In this document: positions 27,915 through 41,926 of the stretch, piece after piece
How positions within the stretch are numbered: the first letter of the stretch is position 1
Layout of the letters: every line of letters begins with the position of its first letter
NCBI RefSeq assembly: GCF_034008635.1
Contig: NZ_CP125378.1
Span: 3,407,501 to 3,471,500 of the forward strand
Direction: 5' to 3'
Source of the DNA: Pseudomonas sp. P8_229
Lineage (GTDB): Bacteria; Pseudomonadota; Gammaproteobacteria; Pseudomonadales; Pseudomonadaceae
Length of the DNA stretch: 64,000 bases
Program-made: the position numbers and the translations under genes
The notes under the pieces: generated by a model
What the model saw: only the letters and a program-made list of their open reading frames with translations
Told to the model about the DNA's origin: nothing
Databases searched by the model: none

Positions 27915-29501
27915 ATGACTAGTTTGCATGCCGACGAGGCGTTCCTCGGCCATTTCCAGTTAAGTCACGACCCGTTCGCGCCGCGGGTGCCGGGCTTCAA
28001 ATTCTTCCCGGCCCAGCGCAAGCCGGTGCTGGGTCAACTGCACCACCTGGCGCGTTACAGCCAGTTGCTGCTGGTGGTCACCGGCCCGCAAGGCAGCGGC
28101 AAGACCCTGTTGCGCCAGGCACTGGTGGCCAGTACCAACAAGCAATCGGTGCAGAGCGTTGTAGTGTCGGCCCGTGGTGCAGGCGATGCCGCCGGCATCC
28201 TGCGGCAGGTCGCCCAGGCGCTGAACGTGGCGCAGGCCGAGGTCGGTGCGATTCTGGCGCAAGTGGTACAGCTTGCTCTCACGGGTCAGGAAGTCTATCT
28301 GCTGGTGGACGACGCCGAGCAACTTGATGAATCTGCGTTAGAAGCGCTGATGGCGCTGGGCGCCGGTGCACCGGAAGGTCGTCCGCACGTGTTCCTGTTC
28401 GGTGAGTCGTCGCTGATCGCTCAGCTGGAGGCTCTGCATCTCGAGGAAGAGCGCTTCCACGTCATCGAATTGCAGCCGTATACCGAAGAGGAAACCCGCG
28501 AATACCTCGACCAGCGGCTCGAAGGTGCGGGCCGGGGTGTCGAACTTTTCACCGCGGATCAGATCTCTGATATTCACGAAAGCGCCGAGGGTTGGCCTGG
28601 CAACATCAACCAGGTTGCTCGCGATGCACTGATCGAAGTCATGATTGCCAGCCGCTCTGCGGTGAAGCGTCCAAGTATGGGGTTCAACATGCCGAAGAAA
28701 CACGTATTGGCGATTTCCGCTGTCGTTGTGGTCGCGGTCGCCGCTGCCTGGCTGATGCCGGGTCGCAACAAGGCACCAACCACCGGCGCACCCGCCAACG
28801 AACAGGCACAACTGCCGTTGGGTCAGGGCGCCAAGGGTGGCGCGCCGAACGTCGAGTTCGCCGGCAATACCCAGCCAATGCCGCTGCCGTTGGTCGGCAA
28901 CTCGCAGCCGGTCATGCGTGGCCCGTTGGCTGAAGCCGCTGGTGGCATCACCGAAGGTGACGACGGCGTGCCGCTTGAAGGCTCCAGCGCTACGCCGCCG
29001 ACCGTCACCACCTCCGCACCGCCGGCAGGTGTTCCGGCCGGTCCGGCACCGACCCCGGTTCCGGTGCCAGCAGCCAAGCCGACTCCAGCGCCGACTCAGA
29101 TCGCTACGGCCAAACCCGCTCCGGCTCCAGCGGCAAAACCTGCTCCTGCGCCGGCCAAACCCGCTGTAGCAGCCAAACCGGCCGAGAAACCGGTTACCGT
29201 CGCCAAAGCCGCCGGTGGCAGCTGGTACGCCGGTCAGCCGACCAGTAACTACGTGGTGCAGATCCTCGGCACCAGCTCCGAAGCCGCCGCACAGAATTTC
29301 GTCAAGGAGCAGGGCGGCGAGTACCGTTATTTCAAGAAAGTCCTCAACGGCAAACCTCTCTACGTGATCACCTACGGCAACTTCGCCAATCGTGATGCAG
29401 CCGTTTCTGCCATCAAGGCCTTGCCAGCGAAGGTTCAGGCTGGTAAACCTTGGCCTCGCACTGTCGCCAGCGTCCAACAGGAACTGGCAACAACTCGCTG
29501 A
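27915..29501 (+). CDS. DamX-like AAA+ and SPOR fusion protein
   Basis: A 528-residue protein. Residues about 1–250 are a GspA/ExeA-type AAA+ ATPase with Walker A GPQGSGKT and Walker B YLLVDDAEQ. One membrane span follows (about 262–280, HVLAISAVVVVAVAAAWLMP), then an Ala/Pro/Thr linker and a C-terminal SPOR domain (about 435–520) that targets septal peptidoglycan. Position after aroB and the SPOR end match enterobacterial DamX, but here the cytoplasmic part is a full ATPase. Probable role: cell division or envelope remodelling at the septum. A GC hairpin follows the stop. Confidence 0.88.
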   Translation: MTSLHADEAFLGHFQLSHDPFAPRVPGFKFFPAQRKPVLGQLHHLARYSQLLLVVTGPQGSGKTLLRQALVASTNKQSVQSVVVSARGAGDAAGILRQVAQALNVAQAEVGAILAQVVQLALTGQEVYLLVDDAEQLDESALEALMALGAGAPEGRPHVFLFGESSLIAQLEALHLEEERFHVIELQPYTEEETREYLDQRLEGAGRGVELFTADQISDIHESAEGWPGNINQVARDALIEVMIASRSAVKRPSMGFNMPKKHVLAISAVVVVAVAAAWLMPGRNKAPTTGAPANEQAQLPLGQGAKGGAPNVEFAGNTQPMPLPLVGNSQPVMRGPLAEAAGGITEGDDGVPLEGSSATPPTVTTSAPPAGVPAGPAPTPVPVPAAKPTPAPTQIATAKPAPAPAAKPAPAPAKPAVAAKPAEKPVTVAKAAGGSWYAGQPTSNYVVQILGTSSEAAAQNFVKEQGGEYRYFKKVLNGKPLYVITYGNFANRDAAVSAIKALPAKVQAGKPWPRTVASVQQELATTR

Positions 29502-29507
29502 AGATTC

Positions 29508-29528
29508 GGCGGCCTTACCCAGGCCGCC
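29508..29528 (+). terminator. Hairpin after the damX-like gene
   Basis: GGCGGCCT-TACCC-AGGCCGCC, a perfect 8-bp stem, followed by TCTCC and not by a T run. It may be a weak terminator or a 3'-end stabiliser. Confidence 0.55.
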
Positions 29529-29712
29529 TCTCCAAGCACCTCAAAATTTCTACACGTGCGCGCTTCCTTCCAGGTCGCGTGCCTTGTGGTGTCTGCGTCA
29601 CAGTAGTCTTTGAGTCGTTGCAGTCAGAATTAAAAAAGTTTTGACTAGCACAGCAGATCGCTTTAAACCTTTCACAAATGCGACATGGATTTGCGACATT
29701 TCGTCGTCAAAT

Positions 29713-29741
29713 TTGTGAGCGTCTGTGTCGCTGTGTACAAT
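29713..29741 (+). promoter_or_regulatory. Candidate sigma70 promoter of gltB
   Basis: TTGTGA (29713–29718), exactly 17 bases, TACAAT (29736–29741), about 110 bases before the gltB start. It sits in the 348-bp gap after the damX-like gene. Apart from the hairpin at 29508 and this site, that gap shows no gene or repeat that I can support. Confidence 0.6.
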
Positions 29742-29849
29742 GACCACCCTTTTGCCCCGCTAAGCCGGCGTACGTTCGGCGCGGAATGCAAGTGGTTGAA
29801 TTGAAAAGAAATTTGCCTCGAAAAGAGGCAGCCTGGTGAGAAAGTGTCT

Positions 29850-34295
<4,446 letters not shown>

Positions 34296-34311
34296 CGGCG
34301 CAGCTGCAAGC

Positions 34312-34343
34312 CACTGGCTTCAAGCGGCAAGCTGAAGCCAGTG
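34312..34343. repeat. Intercistronic hairpin between gltB and gltD
   Basis: CACTGGCTTCA and its exact inverse TGAAGCCAGTG around a 10-base loop, an 11-bp perfect stem. It lies inside a REP-like tract (AGCTGCAAG…CTTGCAGCT) that fills the 126-bp gap. No T run follows, so it is not a standard terminator. Confidence 0.8.
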
Positions 34344-34409
34344 CGCGCTGTAACGGACTAATGTGATTTTCTTGCAGCTTGAAGCTTGTAGCTTGGAGCT
34401 GTCGTGTAA

Positions 34410-35840
<1,431 letters not shown>

Positions 35841-35870
35841 TCCCGGCTCCTGAGCCAAACGCAATAAATC

Positions 35871-35960
35871 TGTGGGAGCGAGCCTGCTCGCGAAAGCGGT
35901 CTGTCAGCCAACTTAAATGTTGGATGTGCCGACCTCTTCGCGAGCAGGCTCGCTCCCACA
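35871..35960. repeat. REPIN (GTGGGAGCGAGCC type)
   Basis: TGTGGGAGCGAGCCTGCTCG and its exact inverse enclose about 50 bp. It occupies part of the 361-bp gltD–hemE gap together with the repeat at 35992. Confidence 0.92.
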
Positions 35961-35991
35961 GTTGTTTCTCGGTGTTGCTGATAGCGCATTG

Positions 35992-36098
35992 ATCGTTCCC
36001 ACGCTCTGCGTGGGAATGCAGCCGGGGACGCTCTGCGTCCCAAAAAGCTTGACGCAGAGCGTCACAGGAGGCGTTACCACGCAGAGCGTGGGAACGAT
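35992..36098. repeat. GTTCCCACGC-type palindromic repeat, copy 2
   Basis: A 107-bp relative of 10521–10629 with the same ends (ATCGTTCCCACGC and its inverse) and the internal GGGACGCTCTGCGTCCC palindrome. It lies between gltD and hemE, right beside a REPIN. The remaining 100 bp up to hemE hold no gene; its promoter is expected there, but I see no strong match. Confidence 0.9.
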
Positions 36099-36201
36099 CA
36101 TTGCGCAATAAATTGACCCGATAGACAAAAGGCTGACCTGCATCCGTGCCTTTTGCGTCGCGCTCTGAGAAAATGCCCGCACTTTTTTTCCGGATGCCGA
36201 C

Positions 36202-37269
36202 ATGACTGCCCTGAAGAACGACCGTTTCCTCCGCGCCCTGCTCAAGCAACCCGTTGACGTCACCCCTGTGTGGATGATGCGCCAGGCCGGCCGCTACCTG
36301 CCGGAGTACCGCGCCAGCCGTGCCCACGCCGGTGATTTCATGAGCCTGTGCATGAATCCGGAGTTCGCCTGCGAAGTCACGTTGCAACCGCTCGACCGCT
36401 TTCCGCAACTGGATGCGGCGATCCTGTTTTCCGACATCCTCACCATCCCCGATGCCATGGGCCAGGGTTTGTACTTCGAGACCGGTGAAGGTCCGCGCTT
36501 CAAGAAAGTCGTCAGCACTCTGGCGGATATCGAAGCCTTGCCGATCCCTGATCCGCACAAGGATCTCGGTTACGTGATGGACGCGGTCAGCACCATCCGC
36601 CGCGAGCTGAACGGCCGCGTGCCGCTGATCGGCTTCTCTGGCAGCCCGTGGACCCTGGCGACTTACATGGTCGAAGGCGGCTCGTCGAAAGACTTCCGCA
36701 AAACCAAGGCGATGCTCTACGACAACCCGCAAGCCATGCACCTGCTGCTGGATAAACTGGCGCAGTCGGTGACCTCGTACCTCAACGGTCAGATCCAGGC
36801 CGGCGCACAAGCGGTGCAGATCTTCGATACCTGGGGCGGCAACCTGTCGGCCGCGGCGTACCAGGAATTCTCCCTGGCCTACATGAAGAAAATCGTCAGC
36901 GGCCTGATCCGCGAGCACGACGGTCGCAAGGTGCCGGTGATCCTGTTCACCAAAAACGGCGGCCTGTGGCTGGAAAGCATCGCCGAGGCTGGCGCCGACG
37001 CACTGGGCCTGGACTGGACCTGCGACATCGGCAACGCCCGCGCCCGTGTTGGTGACAAGGTTGCCCTGCAAGGCAACATGGACCCGACCGTGCTCTACGC
37101 CAAACCGGAAGCGATCCGCACTGAGGTGGGCCGTATTCTGGCCAGCTACGGCAAGGGCAGCGGGCATGTGTTCAACCTGGGTCACGGCATCACCCCTGAG
37201 GTTGATCCGGAGCACGCCGGTGCGTTCCTGCGTGCGGTGCATGAGTTGTCGGCGCAGTATCACGAGTGA
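36202..37269 (+). CDS. hemE: Uroporphyrinogen decarboxylase
   Basis: A 355-residue TIM-barrel enzyme decarboxylating uroporphyrinogen III to coproporphyrinogen III in heme synthesis. The N-terminal signature [16 protein letters not shown] (with the substrate-binding Arg pair), [16 protein letters not shown] and the C-terminal FNLGHGITP are all present. Length is normal. It has its own terminator and appears to be a single-gene unit. Confidence 0.97.
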   Translation: MTALKNDRFLRALLKQPVDVTPVWMMRQAGRYLPEYRASRAHAGDFMSLCMNPEFACEVTLQPLDRFPQLDAAILFSDILTIPDAMGQGLYFETGEGPRFKKVVSTLADIEALPIPDPHKDLGYVMDAVSTIRRELNGRVPLIGFSGSPWTLATYMVEGGSSKDFRKTKAMLYDNPQAMHLLLDKLAQSVTSYLNGQIQAGAQAVQIFDTWGGNLSAAAYQEFSLAYMKKIVSGLIREHDGRKVPVILFTKNGGLWLESIAEAGADALGLDWTCDIGNARARVGDKVALQGNMDPTVLYAKPEAIRTEVGRILASYGKGSGHVFNLGHGITPEVDPEHAGAFLRAVHELSAQYHE

Positions 37270-37281
37270 TCTTCGCCCGAT

Positions 37282-37312
37282 AAAAAACGCCCGGCATATG
37301 CCGGGCGTTTTT
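37282..37312 (+). terminator. Terminator of hemE
   Basis: AAAAAACGCCCGGC-ATAT-GCCGGGCGTTTTT, a perfect stem with A/T tracts on both sides, 13 bases after hemE. Potentially bidirectional. Confidence 0.93.
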
Positions 37313-37345
37313 GTTTCGATGATCCAAAGTCGGACGCGGATAAAT

Positions 37346-37435
37346 TGTAGGAGTGAGCCTGCTCGCGATAGCGGTGAGTCAGTCGCCTAATATGTTGGCT
37401 GATACACCGCTATCGCGAGCAGGCTCACTCCTACA
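37346..37435. repeat. REPIN (GTAGGAGTGAGCC type)
   Basis: The same element as at 586–675, including the extended GATAGCGG and the GATACACCGCTATCGC right side. It lies between the convergent hemE and MFS genes. Confidence 0.92.
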
Positions 37436-37446
37436 TGGGATTCTTG

Positions 37447-38721
37447 TCAGGCTTTTACACCGCCCAGCGGCGGCAACTTCGCCAGCTTCAACGCAACCAG
37501 CAGCGCCACCAACAACAGTGCACCAATAAACAAGCCAATCCCGTTCCACCCGCCCAAATGCCAGAACACCCCACCCGCCGTCCCGGCAATGCTGGAGCCG
37601 GCGTAATAACTGAACAGGTACAACGACGACGCCTGCCCCTTGGCCTTGGTCGCCCGCCGGCCAATCCAGCTACTCGCCACCGAGTGCGCAGCGAAGAAGC
37701 CAAAAGTGAAGATCAGCATGCCGACGATCACCAGCAACAGCGGCGTAAACATCGTCAAGGCAAGGCCGGCAAACATCAGCGCAATGGTCGCCCACAATAC
37801 TTTGCGTCGCCCCAGCTTGTCCGCCAGCGAACCGATCTTCGCCGAACTGTAGATACCTGACAGGTACACCACCGAGAGCAACCCGACGAACACCTGATCA
37901 AGGTTGTACGGCGCGGCGAGCAGGCGATAACCGATGTAGTTGAACAGCGTAACGAACGCGCCCATCAGCACGAACGCTTCGAGAAACAACAGCGGCAGAC
38001 CGGCATCGCGAAAGTGCATGGTGAAGCCGTCGAGCAGGCTGCGCGGGTGCAGCGAGCGCGAGCGGAAGTTGCGCGACTCGGGAAGGATCTTGCAGAACAC
38101 CGCTGCCGCAATCAGCGCCAGACCGCCGATCACCAGCATCGCCGTGTGCCAGCTGACGAAGTCGATCAGCACGCCGGTGATCAACCGCCCACTCATCCCG
38201 CCAATGGCGTTGCCGCCGATATAAAGCCCCATCGCCAGACCGATGTGCTGCGGGTGGATCTCTTCGCTCAGGTAGGTCATCGCCACTGCCGCCAGGCCGC
38301 TCAGCGACAGCCCGATCAGCGCACGCATGATCAGCACACCTTGCCAGCTCGGCATCATCGAACTGGCGATGGTGCACAGCGCTGCGGCGAACAGCGCCGC
38401 GACCATCACCGGTTTGCGTCCGATGCGGTCGGAAATCGGCCCGGTGATCAACAGGCCGATAGCGAGCATGCCGGTGGCCACCGAGAGGATCAGGCTGCTC
38501 TGCGCCGCGTTGATTCCGTACTCATGGGACAACAGCGGCATCATCGGCTGCACGCAGTAGAGCAGGGCAAACGTCGCGAATCCGCCGCTGAACAGCGCCA
38601 GCACCGTGCGCATGAACATCGGCGTGCCTTTTTCGATGTAGATCTCTTGCAGCTCGGCAACGACATCGTCCGCCGCGGCAGGCGGAACTTCATGGGCAAG
38701 AGGGGCGGCGGCGGTTTTCAC
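37447..38721 (-). CDS. MFS transporter, YnfM-like
   Basis: A 424-residue major facilitator with 12 predicted membrane spans, and the MFS loop signature GPISDRIGRKP between spans 2 and 3. The start chosen is GTG 38721 (MKTAAAPLAHEVPP), which has CGAGG about 6 bases upstream; the open frame to 38766 is weaker. An N-terminal cytoplasmic tail of about 45 residues precedes the first span. It diverges from a LysR gene across 118 bp, the same arrangement as ynfM/ynfL in E. coli. The substrate cannot be told from sequence; a drug or sugar/arabinose-type efflux role is possible. Confidence 0.85.
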   Translation of the reverse strand: MKTAAAPLAHEVPPAAADDVVAELQEIYIEKGTPMFMRTVLALFSGGFATFALLYCVQPMMPLLSHEYGINAAQSSLILSVATGMLAIGLLITGPISDRIGRKPVMVAALFAAALCTIASSMMPSWQGVLIMRALIGLSLSGLAAVAMTYLSEEIHPQHIGLAMGLYIGGNAIGGMSGRLITGVLIDFVSWHTAMLVIGGLALIAAAVFCKILPESRNFRSRSLHPRSLLDGFTMHFRDAGLPLLFLEAFVLMGAFVTLFNYIGYRLLAAPYNLDQVFVGLLSVVYLSGIYSSAKIGSLADKLGRRKVLWATIALMFAGLALTMFTPLLLVIVGMLIFTFGFFAAHSVASSWIGRRATKAKGQASSLYLFSYYAGSSIAGTAGGVFWHLGGWNGIGLFIGALLLVALLVALKLAKLPPLGGVKA

Positions 38722-38788
38722 ATCAGACCTCGGAGGGCACGGCCAGGCAGGCAATGAAAAAATCATATAGCTGGCTAATGTTTCTATC

Positions 38789-38798
38789 CAATATATTG
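38789..38798. promoter_or_regulatory. Candidate LysR operator
   Basis: The perfect palindrome CAATATATTG lies in an AT-rich stretch midway between the divergent MFS and lysR starts. The position fits a LysR-type box controlling both genes; binding is inferred. Confidence 0.35.
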
Positions 38799-38839
38799 TT
38801 CGACCTGTTTGATAGCTTTAACGACCTAATGGGGTGTCC

Positions 38840-39742
38840 ATGGAATTGCGTCATCTGCGCTACTTCATCGCCGTCGCCGAAGAACTGCATTTCGGCCGCG
38901 CCGCACAGGTGCTGGGGATCTCCCAGCCACCGCTGAGCCAGCAGATTCAGGCGCTGGAGCAAGAGGTCGGCGCGCGGTTATTTGAAAGAACTAATCGTCG
39001 GGTCGAACTGAGCGAGGCTGGCCGATTGTTTCTCGAAGAGGCGCGGCTGGTGCTGGCGCAAGTCGACAAAGCGGCAGATGTCGCCCGGCGTGCGCAACTC
39101 GGTGAGCTGGGTGAACTGAAGATCGGCTTCACCTCGTCGGCACCGTTCAACTCGACCATTCCCCAGGCGATCTTTGCCTTTCGCCAGCGTTTCCCGGCCG
39201 TGCACCTGAACCTTCGCGAGATGAGTAGCACGCAGGTTGCCGAGGGCCTGGTGGACGAGTCGATCGAGGTCGGCATCATGCGCCCGCTGGGCCTGCCGGA
39301 TTCGCTGAGTGTGGTGGAGTTGATGCGTGAGCCGCTGGTCGCGGTACTCGGTTCCAAGCATCCGTTGGCGCAAGGCAGTGAAGAAGGGCTGTTCCTCTCG
39401 GCGCTGGCACTGGAGCCGTTCGTGTTCTTTCCGCGCAGTTACGGCAGCGGGCTGTATGCGCAATTGCTGAGTCTGGCGCGCGATGCCGGGTTCAGCCCGC
39501 ACTTCGCTCAAGAAGCGGGGGAGGCGATGACCATCATCGGTCTGGTCGCAGCGGGGCTTGGAGTTTCGGTACTGCCGGCGTCTTATCAGCGGATGCGCAT
39601 CGACGGCGTGGTCTATCGCCCGTTGCTCGATCCGGAAGCGGTGTCTGCGGTGTGGCTGGTGCAGCGCAAGGATCAGAAATCGCCGATGGCCAAGGCGTTT
39701 GTCGACCTGCTCACGCGCAAGGTTGAACCTTCAAAGGCGTGA
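38840..39742 (+). CDS. LysR-family transcriptional regulator
   Basis: A 300-residue LTTR. The N-terminal winged helix (MELRHLRYFIAVAEELHFGR, then AAQVLGISQPPLSQQIQALE) is followed by the linker helix and a periplasmic-binding-like effector domain. It most resembles the AlsR/YnfL/BenM-like subgroup. ATG 38840 is used; GTG 38834 would add two residues. Divergent from the MFS gene, which it probably regulates. Confidence 0.92.
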   Translation: MELRHLRYFIAVAEELHFGRAAQVLGISQPPLSQQIQALEQEVGARLFERTNRRVELSEAGRLFLEEARLVLAQVDKAADVARRAQLGELGELKIGFTSSAPFNSTIPQAIFAFRQRFPAVHLNLREMSSTQVAEGLVDESIEVGIMRPLGLPDSLSVVELMREPLVAVLGSKHPLAQGSEEGLFLSALALEPFVFFPRSYGSGLYAQLLSLARDAGFSPHFAQEAGEAMTIIGLVAAGLGVSVLPASYQRMRIDGVVYRPLLDPEAVSAVWLVQRKDQKSPMAKAFVDLLTRKVEPSKA

Positions 39743-39757
39743 TTGCTGCGCAATCAA

Positions 39758-39825
39758 ATCGCGAGCAGGCTCGCTCCCACAGGGGAACGCATTCCAAGGT
39801 GGGAGCGAGCCTGCTCGCGAAGGCG
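39758..39825. repeat. REP pair (GTGGGAGCGAGCC type), outward orientation
   Basis: TCGCGAGCAGGCTCGCTCCC at the left and GTGGGAGCGAGCCTGCTCGC at the right, with only about 19 bases between the two units. It lies between lysR and a secreted-protein gene. Confidence 0.9.
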
Positions 39826-39846
39826 TCGGCCCAAACATCACAGATT

Positions 39847-40284
39847 TCAGGGCAACCGCACCAAATCCCCCTTCAACGCCACCCGCGTCACGAATATCCC
39901 CGCCCGGCACTCATAGGTGTTCAAATCCTTGCGTACATGCTGGTCGTAATAACTGACGATATTGACCACCGCATTCGCCCCGACCCGTTTGGCATCGGCC
40001 TGCAACTTGATCAGATTCGACTGCAACACCCACTCGCAGGAGTTGTGGTCACTCTTGTTGAAACCATTGGTCTTCAAATCACTGACCACCCCTCGGCGCA
40101 GCAACTGCTGCGTGCCCTGCGGCCCATTACCGAGCAGATAGAACTTCACACTGCCATCCAGCCGCCCGGCGCGAATCGCATCCGACAGCACAGTTTCGAA
40201 GGGCATGTACATGAGGTTGGTGGCGTGGCTGGCGCTGGGCAGTAGCGCGAAAAACGCAGCGGCGATCAGGGCTTTCACTTGCAT
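39847..40284 (-). CDS. Secreted protein of unknown function (short paralogue)
   Basis: A 145-residue protein with a signal peptide (MQVKALIAAAFFALLPSASH, then A) and one compact domain. Residues about 40–145 are clearly paralogous to the C-terminal half of the lipoprotein at 41098–41901: both share LDGSVKFYL, KTNG-NKSD, LQ…ANAV-NI and CRAG…VAL-GDL. Two conserved Cys (in NSCEW and ECRAG) could form a disulfide. Such proteins are sometimes labelled excinuclease, but no ABC or UvrA motif is present. ATG 40284 is chosen because AAGGAG lies 6 bases upstream; ATG 40290 overlaps that site. Confidence 0.75.
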   Translation of the reverse strand: MQVKALIAAAFFALLPSASHATNLMYMPFETVLSDAIRAGRLDGSVKFYLLGNGPQGTQQLLRRGVVSDLKTNGFNKSDHNSCEWVLQSNLIKLQADAKRVGANAVVNIVSYYDQHVRKDLNTYECRAGIFVTRVALKGDLVRLP

Positions 40285-40500
40285 GGTCATCTCCTTGACT
40301 GTGAAAGAGAACCGCGAGTGCTCGACCGACCGGGCTCGCCGTTCTGACAGGCGTATTGATGGCCTGCATGAGCGAGTGTAGATGCTGTGTGGCGAGTATT
40401 CAGCTTGTGGAGCCGTGTTCACCACATTTGCGGTTACGAACTGTTTTAGCGAGTGTTTGTTTTCTTGCGCAGAATCGATTTCTTTAAGTGAGTGCCATGG

Positions 40501-40884
40501 ATGCCACTTCGATACCAGCCCAAGGAAGGTAGTGTTCTGATCTGCGACTTCAGAGGTTATGAAGTACCTGAGATGGTCAAGGTCAGACCCGTTGTCGTGA
40601 TACGAAAACACAGAACCAACAGTATGTTGGTGACGGTCGTACCGCTCAGTACCACTGCACCGGATTGTTTACTTGATCACCATTTCGAACTCTCCAGCCA
40701 TCTTCAAGGCGCCAGCCCGATCTGTTGGGCGAAGTGCGATATGGTGGCCACTGTCAGCCTTTCCCGACTGGACCGGATCAAAAGCAGAGATCGTGAAGGA
40801 CGGCGCGTCTATTTGATCTCACACCTTGAAACAGAAGAGTTCTGCGCCGTTAAAGCCGCAGTCAGGCGGGCGCTTGGGCTGTAA
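40501..40884 (+). CDS. Solitary PemK/MazF-like protein
   Basis: A 127-residue protein of the PemK/MazF fold: QPKEGSVLICDFRGYEVPEM has the G-x-x-x-x-x-DF start of MazF toxins, followed by KVRPVVVIRK, VTVVPLSTT and CWAKCDMVATVSLSRLDRI, the conserved Arg-Pro and Thr/Ser positions of the RNA-binding face. MazF toxins are ribosome-independent mRNA endonucleases. No antitoxin gene is visible in the 216 bp upstream or 213 bp downstream. ATG 40501 is used; GTG 40492 would add MPW. No strong Shine-Dalgarno precedes it. The toxin activity is inferred only. Confidence 0.78.
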   Translation: MPLRYQPKEGSVLICDFRGYEVPEMVKVRPVVVIRKHRTNSMLVTVVPLSTTAPDCLLDHHFELSSHLQGASPICWAKCDMVATVSLSRLDRIKSRDREGRRVYLISHLETEEFCAVKAAVRRALGL

Positions 40885-41055
40885 TGGCAACAGAAGTGGC
40901 GCAGTGAGGCCAAACGCCAGCCGTTGTCCTGATTGATGATTCGGGCAATACTGCGAGCGTTCCCGCAAGGGGCTTGTGAGACTCTGAGGATCCTGGGCGA
41001 CCAGCCATCGCAGAGCCAGACAGGTGATCGGCGATGACAAGCCAACCTGTTTGTG

Positions 41056-41079
41056 AAAGGGCGCCAATTGGCGCCCTTT
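41056..41079. terminator. Perfect 24-bp palindrome, likely bidirectional terminator
   Basis: AAAGGGCGCCAATTGGCGCC followed by CTTT; fully self-complementary. It lies between the convergent PemK-like gene and the lipoprotein that ends the APE gene run, 18 bases after the stop of the latter. Confidence 0.75.
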
Positions 41080-41097
41080 GTCGTTTCTACAATCCCA

Positions 41098-41901
41098 TCA
41101 ATCCACGTGCGCCAAATCCCCGCGCAACGCCACGCTCGACACCACCAGCCCGGCACGGCACTGGAATTTTTCGGTGTCTTTGTACAAATCGCGCTGGTCG
41201 ACGCTGGCGATGTTGATCACGGCGTTGGCGTCGGCTTTTTTCGCGGCGTTCTGCAGGGTAGCGAGGGCCGATTGCAGGGCCCAGAAGCAGGCGTCGGCGT
41301 CGGATTTATTTGCGCCGTTGGTTTTGCGGCTGCTGCTCACGGTGTCGAGTGTGCGCACCTGTTTGGGCAGGGTTTCGCCGGCCAGGTAGAACTTCACGCT
41401 GCCGTCCAGCAGGCCGGCGTCGGTGGCGCGTTTGACGCCTTCGCGAAAGCTCAGGTAGGTCGGCTCGTCGGCGCCTTGCTTGACGATGCCCAGGTCGTTG
41501 ACGAACTCGATGTCCGGGTTGATCGACAGTTCCTTGAGCACGTTGTCACGCAGGCGGTTGACCCAGCGGTTGTAGTTGCCGTGGATCTTGCCGTCCTTGG
41601 CGTCCAGGCCATAGCTGCTGCGGTAGTCGATTTCGAACGAGGTCGGGCTGAACGGAATGTCGACTTCGGCGTGGTGGCGGCCGCGTACGGTGATCGCTGC
41701 CTTGATCATGCCCGGACGTACCGATTGCACGACCCATTGGCGGTCGTTGAGCGCGGTGACAATGGCGCGGCTCATCTGTTGCTGGGTGAAACCGAGGTTG
41801 GGCGAGAACTGTTCCTTGGCGTTGTAAACCGGTTTGCTGGTGCAACCGCCGAGCACCAAGGCCAGGGCCAGCAGGGCGGCGATGCGGTGAAACTGAGTCA
41901 T
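41098..41901 (-). CDS. Lipoprotein of unknown function (long paralogue)
   Basis: A 267-residue lipoprotein: signal peptide with lipobox LGGC (acylated Cys about residue 19), an N-terminal domain of about 115 residues (QMSRAIVTALNDRQWVV … HGNYNRWVNRLRDNVLKEL), and a C-terminal domain paralogous to the secreted protein at 39847–40284. ATG 41901 has TGGAG 8 bases upstream; GTG 41910 is an alternative. It starts 25 bases after the last ketosynthase of the APE run on the same strand, so it is probably co-transcribed with it. The function is unknown; an envelope role is likely. Confidence 0.75.
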   Translation of the reverse strand: MTQFHRIAALLALALVLGGCTSKPVYNAKEQFSPNLGFTQQQMSRAIVTALNDRQWVVQSVRPGMIKAAITVRGRHHAEVDIPFSPTSFEIDYRSSYGLDAKDGKIHGNYNRWVNRLRDNVLKELSINPDIEFVNDLGIVKQGADEPTYLSFREGVKRATDAGLLDGSVKFYLAGETLPKQVRTLDTVSSSRKTNGANKSDADACFWALQSALATLQNAAKKADANAVINIASVDQRDLYKDTEKFQCRAGLVVSSVALRGDLAHVD

Positions 41902-41926
41902 TCCCTTCACTCCAAACGTATTGCGG

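Noticed and set aside
39847..40284. Excinuclease-type annotation for the short secreted protein
   Set aside because: It has a signal peptide and no Walker, ABC signature or zinc-finger motif of UvrA.
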